From: Mesostigma viride
Lineage: Eukaryota > Streptophyta > Mesostigmatophyceae > Mesostigmatales > Mesostigmataceae
Assembly: GCA_009746045.1 (NCBI GenBank)
Contig: RPFO01000167.1
Coordinates: forward strand, 370,001 to 434,000
Length of the DNA stretch: 64,000 nt
Reading direction: 5' to 3'
The notes below the pieces were generated by a model. It was given only the letters and a program-made list of their open reading frames with translations, did not search any database and was not told the DNA's origin. The position numbers and the translations under genes were made by a program. Below, piece by piece: positions 34,064 through 44,471 of this stretch; the first letter of the stretch is position 1, and the number at the start of each line of letters is the position of its first letter.

Positions 34064-34974
34064 AGTACCACGCGGCCCACCTGCCGCAAGAACGTGGACG
34101 AGCTGGGCATTTGGACGTCCTGTGCCACAAGTGCCACGGGCCGCCCCACGGTGACCCCAAGGACTGCAAGCGGCCTCCTTACGGCAAGAAGTGTGAGTCT
34201 CCCTCTCATGCTGGCTTGAGTGTGCCTGCTTCACCTCTTTCATCTGCATGCCCCACTGTCAGAGCAGTGAGCAGTTCTGGAAAGGTGCTACAGCTGGTTT
34301 CAGAAGATTATGTCTCTAAACCAACCTTCACATCTATGGTTCCCAAGGTGTGCAGAGTGTCCCCATCAGAGGATGCTCATATCAGTTTTCAGGAGCTTGC
34401 TTTGCAGTTGCATTTCCTTTATGGGCATGAAGTGAGTGCAGAGGTGGTGGCAGCAGCAATAGGGGGGGCAGCACTCAGACGTGCATGCCAGGTGGTCAGA
34501 TCCCACTGCCAGCATTGTCAGTTCAATGCACCCAAACCCCCTAAGTGGCATGTAGCTACCCCACCTAAGTGCAAGGGCAGGGTGGTAGGAGATGTCTTTC
34601 ATATCAAAGGACAATCTTACTTGGCACTTAAAGATGCATGGTCAAGGTACACAACCATTGAACCATTACCTGGAATGGACAAGACACAGTTGCTCAGGGC
34701 TCTCTTGATTGCTCAGGCCAGGTACTACCCTGTGGAGGCATTGTTACTGGATCAGCAGTTCACGTGTCTTGCCAATGAACCAGGGTGTGAGGCTATTGAT
34801 CTGGCTGGGCTAGAAGATCATGAGAGGCAAGGCATTATTGAAAGGGCCATCAGGTCCATTAAAACCCTTGTAGCCAAGAAGATGGCAATCTGCTGGCTGA
34901 CAGTGGGTCATATGCTGACAGAGCTCTGTGGTCCACCAGGTTGTGCCAAGTCCTCAACAGGAGGCCACTCATGA
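34060..34974 (+). pseudogene. zinc-knuckle remnant and integrase core of LTR-B pol
   Basis: A 304-residue frame. The first knuckle is damaged by loss of two bases (LTR-A CACCTGCGG becomes CACGCGG). The second Cys/His cluster CHKCHGPPHGDPKDC is intact. The integrase H...CQHC end and the D-D-E residues (GDVFHI, LLLDQQFTC, GIIERAI) are all present. One A is missing near 34880, so the last 35 codons run in the wrong frame before the stop at 34974. Confidence 0.78.
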
Positions 34975-35976
34975 AAACCCCACAAGGGGTGATCATTACA
35001 CCAGATGGATTGCATGCAGGCATTTATCCACCTGAGGTACTAGCCCTATACAACGCACAGCGAGCACAGACAGCTAGCAGGTTAGCTGTCAAGGATGCAA
35101 AGCATCCACGTCCCACCTTCAAGAAGGGGATCAGGTCCTATTCTACAAGGAGTCGGGACTAGGCAAGGTGGGTACCTGGCATGGGCCAGCCACCATCCTA
35201 AATTTAACACCACTGGCAGGACAGTGTTAGTTAAACACAATGACACGGGAAAGATTCACAGGTGTTCACCTCACAGGATGAAATTGTATTTTCCAACTGT
35301 GTCAGACGTGGCAGAGGAGGAAGAGCTGTTGGCCGACAGCCCTGTACAGTTGCCTGGCATCCCAGCGTTGCCCAGTGAGTGGTTGTTTGGAACACCCACT
35401 GGTGAGTGTGAGAGCCACACCCACTGTGACACCCAGGTCACCCTTGATGATTGTAGGCAGTCACTGCAGGCTTGGCCCCCTGCAGCAGAGGGTCACATTG
35501 GCAAAACAGGTGATCAGCAACCTATCACCTCTTCAAGTGTGAACATAGCTCAGCCACTAGCTGCACCTTCCAAACGCAGCCTAGCAGACGCTGTTCGCAT
35601 TTTACAAGCAGCTCATAGAGCTAAAGCTCAAACTGCTGCAGGATCAGCTAAGGTGGGGAAGGTTGGGCAGCATGACAATAGCCCATTTATGGTTGCAGTG
35701 GACACACAAGCCCAGGTCAGCATTATCAGTGCCCTGGCTGTGCCCCATATGCCTTTGGAACCTTCACCCTGGCACCATGTGGCTGATTTCTCAGGGCAGT
35801 CATCCCTCAAGGTATTAGGTCAGGTCATGTTGACTATACTCGGTATCCCACTCCTTTTCAGGTATTGGAAGGTTATAAAGGGAATGCTTTGTTGGGGGAT
35901 CCTTTTCTCTGTTACCCTGGTGTCCTCATCTCCAGTGATAGACTATCCATCCAGGACATGGGTGGTGTTGATCTGA
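34941..35976 (+). pseudogene. integrase C-terminus and retropepsin-like domain of LTR-B pol
   Basis: Two overlapping frames: CQVLNRRPLMKTP to about 35160, then VLVKHNDTGKIHRCSPHRMK onward to 35976. The active-site-like VDTQAQVSIIS is at 35698-35718, identical to LTR-A including the Q in place of G. A one- to two-base change near 35850 moves the later ALLGDPFLCYPG block into the next frame. The domain order IN then PR-like then RT is the same as in LTR-A. Confidence 0.68.
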
Positions 35977-36395
35977 ATCATTTCAAAATTTCTCTTGAAA
36001 AACTTCTTAACACCAACATTGCTTCTGTAAAATTTGCTACACCCAAGTATGCCCCAGGGCAAGAACCCTGTGTGGCAGACTTGGTTCACAACCAAAAACT
36101 TCATCCCAACTCATTTGGATTGGGCAAGCATGATGTGGCTAAAATGTCTCCTCTTTCTTATGAACAGATAGAGCAAGACTGTCGCACACACATAGGATTC
36201 CTAAAATGGGTGGAGGCCTTTAACAAGGCCAGGGAAGAATGGGTAGTGCCAGATCCTCTTAGTCCTTCTCATACTCCACCTGTCACACCTATTGACAAAA
36301 AGCCTGCAGGGTGCAAGCACTTGCGCCTGAAGTTTGTGTGTAAACATAAGCCAGCAGCAGATGGGTCAGTCATTTTCATGCTAGACCTTGTGTGA
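35865..36395 (+). pseudogene. linker and reverse transcriptase fingers of LTR-B pol
   Basis: Contains ALLGDPFLCYPGVLISSDR (end of the retropepsin-like domain), a spacer, then KKPAGCKHLRLKFVCKHKPA, the start of copia RT. The frame is lost at 36395 by a single-base change relative to the expected HARPCVTEF continuation. Confidence 0.7.
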
Positions 36396-37058
36396 CAGAG
36401 TTCAAGGGCACCACTGATCTGACAGAGGCAGAGTTGTACACGCCAGGCATTCAGCAAACATCCTAAAAATCTTGCTGTCTGTCTTTGTGGGTCATCTCAA
36501 TGATGGGGATGACTATGTATGTAAGGCTACAGACATTAAAAGGGCTTTCTGAAAGGCTCACCTGAGATAGCACAACAAGTGTGGCATGGTCAGGTGTATG
36601 TAGTCTCCACTCCCAGAGTTTGGGCAAAACACATCCCTCAGCAGTACCTGAAAGCTAACATAGGTGTTGAAGGGCTGCAATCAGCTCCTCGAATTTTCAG
36701 GATGTCAGCTCAGGCTGTGTTTGAAAAGCTAGGGGCTAGATATGATGACATAGACCCTTGCTTCTTTGTGGTCCCACACCCTCATGGCATTCTCACCTTT
36801 GTGTGGCATGGGGATGATCAGCTGATTGCTGGGCCAAGGCGTGCTGTAGATGATTTTATTCAACAAGTGTCACAGCATTTTGAGATTGGCAAGCAAGTAG
36901 AGCTGGGCACCACTGCCATAAAATTTTGTGGCACAATGTTACAACTCCAGCAGCATCAAAACCAGTGGGTGTGTGCACTTTACTCTCCCAATGATTACAT
37001 GCACAGCTGCTTGGAGGTTTTGCAAACAAAATCAAACCTGGAGCCTGTCCACCATTAG
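36396..37058 (+). pseudogene. reverse transcriptase palm of LTR-B pol
   Basis: Homologous to LTR-A 1898-2690. Two single-base losses (near 36464 and 36550) break the DIKRAFLKG region. From 36579 the frame is open through VYVVSTPRVWAKHIP, LQSAPRIFRMSAQ and the catalytic FVWHGDDQLIAG. The HGDD form agrees with LTR-A. Frame lost again near 37050. Confidence 0.78.
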
Positions 37059-37740
37059 AGGCAAGCTGGGGTGGTTGTGCTCAACGTGTGCACCTCACCT
37101 GGCTGTGGTTAGCAGAGTTGATGATGATGTCTTGATGCAAGTAGGTCACAAAGCCATCACCAAAACTCTCCAGGAAGGCCCTCCCCTTATCTTGCACTCC
37201 TTGGATCTCCACAAAACCATTCACATCCAAGCTATGATGGATAGTTCCATGGAGTCCAGGCAGATTACCAAGTTGCAGGCAAGGGAGTCAGGCTTGTATT
37301 TTGTGCAGAATGATGATGCACCCTTGTCTCTCATTTCATGGTACAGCCGGTTGCATAGACGCAAGGCTGTCAGCAGCAATGCTGCTGAGTGCAGGGCAGT
37401 GGTGTCAGCAGTGCTTCATGCCAGGTACTTGAATCATGTGCTGGTTTGGTTGCAGATGCAAGCAGGCAGCAATGCTGGGGTGGTGGCACACTTGCTCACT
37501 GACAGTCAGTCAGTCCTCAGTTTCCTTGCTAACCCCTATGCTGTGCACACTGATCTTGACTGGGTGGTCCTAAACAGGAGTCCACCTACTGGGAGTCCAC
37601 CCGTCACGTGGAGGACAAACACAACGCTGCTGATGCACTCACTAAAGTGCCTCAGCAGGCAGCTGACCAATACCAGCTGTTGTACCACTTGATGAACCCC
37701 TATGGCAAGCAGGCAACCCTGCCCCATAGGGGGGACGCCT
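37059..37740 (+). pseudogene. RNase H domain of LTR-B pol
   Basis: Open frame sharing SWYSRLHRRKAVSSNAAECR and LLTDSQSVLSFLANPY with LTR-A. A one-base loss near 37570 shifts the final KHNAADALTK block out of frame. Ends at about the same place as LTR-A pol. Confidence 0.75.
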
Positions 37741-38788
37741 AGCAGGGTCCTGTTCACCAGGGCCGCCTAGGTCACCCAGTACCCCTTGGGCAGGTCCAAG
37801 GGGTAGGTTGTGGCTTCCAGCAGGGGGGTTGGTTGGAGTCTGTTTTCATACATCTGCGTGCCCTATGCCCAATAAAATCTGTTTTGATTTTTTCAACACC
37901 ATGGAATTTCGTTATGCACACCTTCATAGGTGGGCATGGGATGTATCTCACACCTTTATTCCACTAGGGCGTATGCCTTGGTGGATTGGCCTTGAGCTCA
38001 GTGGCTCAGGTGCCCCCATTCAAGTGGAGGGTCAAAGCTCCCTTGACAGGTGGTTACCCAGGACCCCAGTTCACTGTGGATATCCTGGGCCACCTGGCCT
38101 TACTGTTCAGTGGCAGTAAAGGCATGGGTGCTGTCATGTTGTCTAGTACAACGTGCTCAGCACAGGTGCAGGATGAAATATTCCTGTCACCTGTCACCAG
38201 GACTTCAGTCACCCATGTGCAGGGCAGGGGTGGCTGGTCTCACACGTTGTGCAGGTGCAACGTGGCCAGGTCCAGGATGTCATAGTCCTGTCACCTGTCA
38301 CTCGGACTTCAGCCCCCTCTGTGCAGGGCAGGGGTGGCTGGTCCTCACATGTTGTGCAGGTACAACATGGACAGTGCAGGGTGCAATAAACCTGTCCACT
38401 GTCACTCCTCAGGTTGCAGGTAACCTGAGCTCAGTTGACCCAGCCTGGCTGGGTATTTTCTTCTCTGAGTGGGCGATGATGATGGAACAACATGGAACCT
38501 CTTAAACGGTTACCTTGGCATTTTTACAATGGCTCTCTTGGCTGGTGATGCACTCCCTGGATAGGCAGACAGGCATAGCTATCTCCCTTGTGAGCTCGCG
38601 AGGAGGAGGAACTCCCCGGGCATGTTGAGCTAAACGTGATGCCATCACAAGTATTGCACGAGTTCTGGGGCCCATCTTTTTCAGTCCAGATGTTGCAGTA
38701 TGGGTGTCAGTTGCTCAGCACCTCAGTCAGCTTGGAGTCAGTCTCCTAGCTGGGCAGGGTCAGGCTTGAAGTCGCTAGCCTTCAACCT
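37741..38788 (+). other. 3' non-coding region of LTR-B
   Basis: Counterpart of 304-1345, including two units of the ~104-bp repeat at about 38155-38400. No coding content recognised. Confidence 0.6.
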
Positions 38789-38807
38789 GAAAGGAAAACA
38801 TAATGGG
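38789..38807 (+). promoter_or_regulatory. LTR-B polypurine tract
   Basis: GAAAGGAAAACATAATGGG directly before the 3' LTR. Confidence 0.6.
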
Positions 38808-39263
38808 AGTTAGATGAGATGCTTAGGCTGACACACGGATTTCCGGCCTGCGCGCCGCGTATTGCCTACCGCGGCTGAGCGGGACACCTCAGTACTGTAC
38901 GGCAGGGTGTACGGTACTGAGGTGTCATGTGGACCGATGTGCGGTTAGTGCCAGACTGTGCCTAGACTCTAGCTCGACCCGCCAGACCCGGGTTATCCGG
39001 TTCTGGACGGGCCGAGTGTAGTGATGCTAGTGACGTGGTCGCATGGCATTGCAGTGTACAGTTGTCCACTGGTGAGGTGCTGCAGGTAGCACCGCCATAG
39101 GCATATAGGCGTAGCACTGGGGAGTGCCGCAGCACCCGAGTTTGCCCAGACGTTCCATTCTGAGCCCTCAGCTTCCATTGCTCTCTCATTGTATTATTGT
39201 AATACAATCATCATTCGCTTTCAGCTTCAGCAGTTGTTCGTCGTCCCTAGTCTCCATCCAACT
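38808..39263 (+). repeat. LTR-B 3' LTR (456 bp)
   Basis: Pairs with 30769-31222; ends ...CTCCATCCAACT, then unrelated sequence. Confidence 0.9.
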
Positions 39264-39344
39264 TTCCCTCCGGCCGGCGTGGGCCAGAAGGGGAGGTGCG
39301 GGGTATGGCGAGGTGACGAATTGTTGGGGGAAGTGTCCATGCAG

Positions 39345-39352
39345 TATATAAG
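39345..39352 (+). promoter_or_regulatory. possible TATA box in SDR-7 middle region
   Basis: TATATAAG inside GCAGTATATAAGGG. No transcript or ORF start can be tied to it. Weak call. Confidence 0.2.
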
Positions 39353-40281
39353 GGCGGAATTTTACCCAACGCATGGAGGAGGAGGAGCCTCGTGCTGCAG
39401 ACGAGAGGGTAGGGTCCGGTGCCTTAAAGGGCACCCGGCTACTGCTATGTTACATCGTTGGTCTGCTTCCATGGTGCAAAAACATAAAAACGGGATGACG
39501 GGGCATGGCGTACAGGCGGAGGGGGAATCCAAGGACGCAGCTTGGGTGCGGGGAGGGTGCGTGGAAAACCCCTCACGGGTTGGCAGGTTTCCAAAAAATT
39601 TTTCCCCTCGCGGGGTGCGTGGCTCCGCTTCGCCCGCGGTAAGGCTGCGGGCTCCGCTCTGCCTTTGCGTTTTCCCCGCCCCCCACGAGGGGGGGACGTG
39701 TAAGGACCCACCTGTGTGGCGGGCCCGTGGGGTTGTGTTTTATCCGGCGTGTCTTTACCCTCGACGAGCTGCACCTTTTGGGGTGAGGGGATGTGTGCTG
39801 GGCCTGGGGATGAATCATCCTGCTCAGGAAGACTATTAGCTCCCCCGTTGTATTGCCGCCTGGCTAGGCTGATGGAGCCGCTGGTAGCGGCAGGGGACAC
39901 GGGGGCAACGGGAGGCGGGGTCACGCGACAGCCTGCGGCCGAGGGCCAGGTTGGGGGTGTGGGGTATTACAAGTCCAGGTCCTCATGACTGGCCCAGGTG
40001 AGTTGGCCCTGGTAATGTGATGTCCTAGCCACCTGTCGGGTGGCCTAGTTAGTCTAGAGTCTCAGATTGGCTACGGCCTTGACGTGGGCTTATCACTTAT
40101 ATGTAATAAATCTGGTTCTTCTGGCAGCCCCTCACTCCAATGGGATAAAGCAATGATTGGATTTTGTGAGCTCACGCTCGTATTATCTATGACTTGCGGC
40201 ATACTCAAAGGGGGAGGGGCGGCCGCAGTAGTCAGTCCGACTAGAAGTGAGGGGGGTGGTGGTGTGGACCGGGGGTGGCGC

Positions 40282-40405
40282 GGCGCCACTGGCCTTTTGG
40301 TCAGTGGGCTGGCGCGCGCCACGGCACCACTGGCCTTTTTGGTCAGTGGGCTGGCGCGCGTCACGGTGCCACTGGCCTTTTGGTCAGTGGGCTGGCACGC
40401 GCCAC
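40282..40405 (+). repeat. ~41-bp triplication in SDR-7 A2
   Basis: CCACTGGCC...TTTTGGTCAGTGGGCTGGC occurs three times (starts near 40286, 40327, 40369). Other SDR copies have it once. Each unit can fold CCACTG with CAGTGG. Confidence 0.85.
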
Positions 40406-40689
40406 CCCAGGGCGGTCCGACTACTTAGGGTTGTGGTACTGCCACAATTAGGCCTCTTTGCAGCTCCCACCCGCCCTCCCTCGCTGCTTGAGGGTATTAC
40501 AAGTCCAGGTCCTCATGACTGGCCCAGGTGAGTTGGCCCTGGTAATGTGATGTCCTAGCCACCTGTCGGGTGGCCTAGTTAGTCTAGAGTCTCAGATTGG
40601 CTACGGCCTTGACGTGGGCTTATCACTTATATGTAATAAATCTGGTTCTTCTGGCAGCCCCTCACTCCAATGGGATAAAGCAATGATTG

Positions 40690-41805
40690 TATGTACGTGT
40701 GTGTGCAGCCGGCCCTTGCGTGCATGGTGTGTGTACGTGTGTGTGCAGCCGGCCCTTGCGTGCATTGTGTGTGTAAGTGTGTGTGCAGTCGCCCCTTGCG
40801 TGCGCGGTGTATGTACGTGTGTGTGCAGCCGCCCCTTGCGTGCGCGGTGTATGTACGTGTGTGTGCAGCCGCCCCGTGGTTGCGCGGTGGATGTACATGT
40901 GTGTGCAGTTGCCCCTTGCGTGCGCGGTGTATGTACGTGTGTGTGCAGCCGCCCCTTGCGTGCGCGGTGTAGGTACGTGTGTGTGCAGCCGCCCCAAGCG
41001 TGCGCGGTGTGTGTACATGTGTGTGCAGTTGCCCCTTGCGTGCGCGGTGTATGTACGTGTGTGTGCAGCCGCCCCTTGCGTGCGCGGTGTATGTACGTGT
41101 GTGTGCAGCAGCCCCTTGCGTGCGCGGTGGATGTACGTGTGTGTGCAGCCGGCCCTTGCGTGCGCGGTGTATGTACGTGTGTGTGCAGCCGCCCAACAGT
41201 ATGTACATGTGAGTGCCGTCGCCCCTTGCGTGCATTGTGTGTGTAAGTGTGTGTGCAGCAGCCCCTTGCGTGCATGGTGGATGTACATGTGTGTGCGGCC
41301 GCCCCTTGCGTGCGCGGTGGATGTACGTTTGTGTGCAGTCGCCCCTTGCGTGCATTGTATGTGTACGTGTGTGTGCATGCCGGCCTTTGCGTGCGCGGTG
41401 TATGTACGTGTGTGTGCAGCCGCCCCTTGCGTGCGCGGTGGATGTACATGTGTGTGCCGTCGCCCCAAGCGTGCATTGTGTGTGTACGTGTGTGTGCAGC
41501 AGCCCCTTGCGTGCATGGTTTGTGTACATGTGTGTGCAGCCGCCCCTTGCGTGCATGGTGTATGTACATGTGAGTGCAGCCGGCCCTTGCGTGCATGGTG
41601 TGTGTACGTGTGTGTGCAGCCGGCCCTTGCGTGCGCGGTGGATGTACGTGTGTGTGCAGCCGCCCCTTGCGTGCATGGTGTGTGTACATGTGTGTGCAGT
41701 TGCCCCTTGCGTGCGCGGTGGATGTACGTGTGTGTGCAGCCGCCCCTTGCGTGCGCGGTGTGTGTACGTGTATGTGCAGCCGCCCCTTGCGTGCATGTAC
41801 ATGTG
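40690..41805 (+). repeat. 40-bp minisatellite, block 7
   Basis: About 28 units of the same repeat as blocks 1-6, on the far side of LTR-B, ending where AT-rich single-copy sequence starts. Confidence 0.95.
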
Positions 41806-41929
41806 TGAAGAAATAAGCAATAGTGAATGAAATAGTAAAAAGAAAATCATTCCAGCATATGTATGTACAAGTTTTTAGTAGTACACTATGACTATCGTCA
41901 AATATAACAATTTTCTATATTTTCATACA
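41806..41929. other. short AT-rich interval
   Basis: Non-repetitive transition between the minisatellite and the CA-rich tract; nothing recognised. Confidence 0.5.
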
Positions 41930-44223
41930 CACACGAACAACACACCCAACACACACACACACACTATGTTTGCACCCAAGACACACACCAACACCTAAAA
42001 ACAAGACACCAACACACAAGACAGCCATGCAACACACACCCAACACACACACGCAACACACACATAACACACCTAAGTAACACACAACACACAGGTACAT
42101 CCCGCCCCCCCCACACACAACACCAACACATGACAATTAACAGGCCACAACACACACACTGACACACATGCCCCAACACACACACACACATGCCCCAACA
42201 CACACACACATGCCCCAACACTGCACACACAACAACACCCAAACACACACCACACACACAAAAGACACCCAACACACATACCGAAAACACGCACACACAA
42301 CACCTACTAAAAACAAGACACCAACACACAAGACACCCAACACACACCCAACACACACACACACAATGTTTGCACCCACGACAATATACCCGTGTGTAGG
42401 TACGTATGTGCGCACAAAACACACCTAAGTCACACACAACACACACGTACACCCCCCCACACACACCCAATACCAACACACAAGACACTTGGCCCCCCCC
42501 CCCCCACACCCACACACCCACACCCACACCCACACCACACATCCAACACACACAACACACACACTACACACTTAAGTCACACACAACACACACATAACAC
42601 ACCTAAGTCACACACAACACACACGTCCATCCCCCCCACACACTCAACACCAACACATGACAATTAACATGCCACAACACACACACTGACACACATGCCC
42701 CAACACACACACATGCCCCAACACACACACACACATGCCCCAACACTGCACACACAACAACACCCAAACACACACCACACACACACAAGACACCCAACAC
42801 ACATACCGAAAACATGCACACACAACACCTACTAAAAACAAGACACCAACACACAAGACACCCAACACACACCCAACACACACACACACAATGTTTGCAC
42901 CCACGACACCCACACCCAACACACACATAACACACCTAAGTAACACACAACACACACGTACATCCCCCCCCCCACACACACACAACACCAACACATGACA
43001 ATTAACATGCCACAACACACACACATGCCCCAACACACACACACATGCCCCAACACTGCACACACAACAACACCCAAACACATACCACACACACACAAGA
43101 CACCCAACACACATACCGAAAACACGCACACACAACACCTACCAAAAACACCAAACACACAAGACACCCAACACACACCCAACACACACACACAATGTTT
43201 GCACCCACGACACACACACCAACACCTAAAAATAAGACACCAACACACAACACACGTACACGTACATCCCCCCCCCCACAACACCAACACAACAATAACA
43301 TGCAAACAACACACACACAACACACCTAAGTCACACACACAACACACACGTACTTTCCCCCCCCCCACACCCAACACCAACACACAAGACACTTTGCACA
43401 CACCCTACACACACCCACACCCTTTATGAACACATGTACACCCAACACACACACGCAACACACACCTAGGTCGATCACACACAACACACACAAAACACAC
43501 CTAAGTCACACACAACACACACGTACACCCCCCCACACAAACCCAATACCAACACACAAGACACTTGGCCCCCCCCCCCCACCCACACACCCACACCCAC
43601 ACCCACACCCACACCACACATCCAACACACACAACACACACACTACACACTTAAGTCACACACAACACACACATAACACACCTAAGTCACACACAACACA
43701 CACGTCCATCCCCCCCCCACACTCAACACCAATACATGACAATTAACATGCACACAACACACACACGCACACGCCCCAACACACACACACACACAACATA
43801 CATACACAGAGCACACACACACGCCCCAACACACACAACACACACACAAGACACCCAACACACATACCGACACACACACACACACACACACACACACTAT
43901 GTTTGCACCCGACATACACACACCCAACACCTACTAAAAACAAGAAACCAACACACAAGACACCCTACACACACACAACACACACACACACAACACATAT
44001 CCAACACAAACAACACACACACCTAAGTCACACACACAACACACCTACTAAGTCACACACACAACACACATGTACCTCCCCCCCCCCACACCCAACATCA
44101 ACACACAAGACACTTTGCACACACCCTACACGCCCCCGCACCTTCATGAATGCACCCAACACACACACACAACACACACGCCCCAACACACATACCCAAC
44201 ATTCACACAACACACCCAACATA
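41930..44223 (+). repeat. CA-rich cryptic simple repeat with higher-order order
   Basis: About 2.3 kb of ACACAC interrupted by recurring words: ATGTTTGCACCCA (about 41966, 42366, 42892, 43194, 43901), ACATGACAATTAACA, CACCTAAGTCACACACAAC and C-runs. Segments of roughly 300-500 bp are reiterated. The open frames here are composition artefacts. Confidence 0.9.
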
Positions 44224-44471
44224 TAAGGGTAAATATGGTTTAGGAGTGTAGGGGTTTAGGGTTTAAGGCCTACCATACACCCGTATGTAAAAATGCAACA
44301 ACACGCCAAGTCATCCGCCACCATGCAAAAATATATAAACACAACTGGTCATCCTCAACAAGAATGCCCATTTTAGTACCCAATCCGCACTTGGCACTTG
44401 TCCAGTTTCGTAAGTCCAACGGCCGTTGGCTTTGAGAAATTAAGATATGCGACATGCGCCATGCAGCCAAG
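44224..44471 (-). other. 3' flank of the transposase-like gene
   Basis: Probable 3' untranslated or downstream sequence on the minus strand. Holds one CCAACGGCCGTTGG palindrome (44416-44429) and a short telomere-like GTTTAGGGTTTA (44254-44265). No clear polyadenylation signal was picked out. Confidence 0.4.
44416..44429. repeat. CCAACGGCCGTTGG palindrome, 3' flank copy
   Basis: Perfect 14-bp palindrome, identical to the core of the 62-bp array at 47687 and to intron copies. Confidence 0.95.

Larger units (their letters stand above)
30769..39263 (+). mobile_element. LTR-B: degraded copia-like LTR retrotransposon, same family as LTR-A
   Basis: LTRs at 30769-31222 and 38808-39263 enclose the same series of domains as LTR-A, in plus orientation. 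The two copies are clearly homologous through coding and non-coding parts but carry different indels, so they decayed independently. No matching target duplication is seen: the left flank ends CCCAG and the right flank starts TTCCC. The left flank is inverted SDR sequence and the right flank is a different SDR subfamily. Confidence 0.88.
39264..40689 (+). mobile_element. SDR-7: diverged split-direct-repeat element lacking A1
   Basis: Order M-B1-A2-B2. B1 ends 40162 and A2 starts 40163 with TTTGTGAGCTCACGCTCG, as in the other copies. B has the same skeleton (CCAGGTCCTCATGACTGGCCCAGG, TAATAAA, GCAGCCCCTCACTCCAATGG) but differs at many sites, and M is mostly unrelated apart from the TTGTATTGCCGCCTGG segment near 39849. 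This is a second subfamily. A1 is absent because LTR-B lies there. The right end joins the 40-bp minisatellite at TATGTACGTG. Confidence 0.65.

Noticed and set aside
44254-44265. Telomere-like GTTTAGGGTTTA
   Set aside because: Only about one and a half copies of a TTTAGGG unit; too short to call an interstitial telomere.
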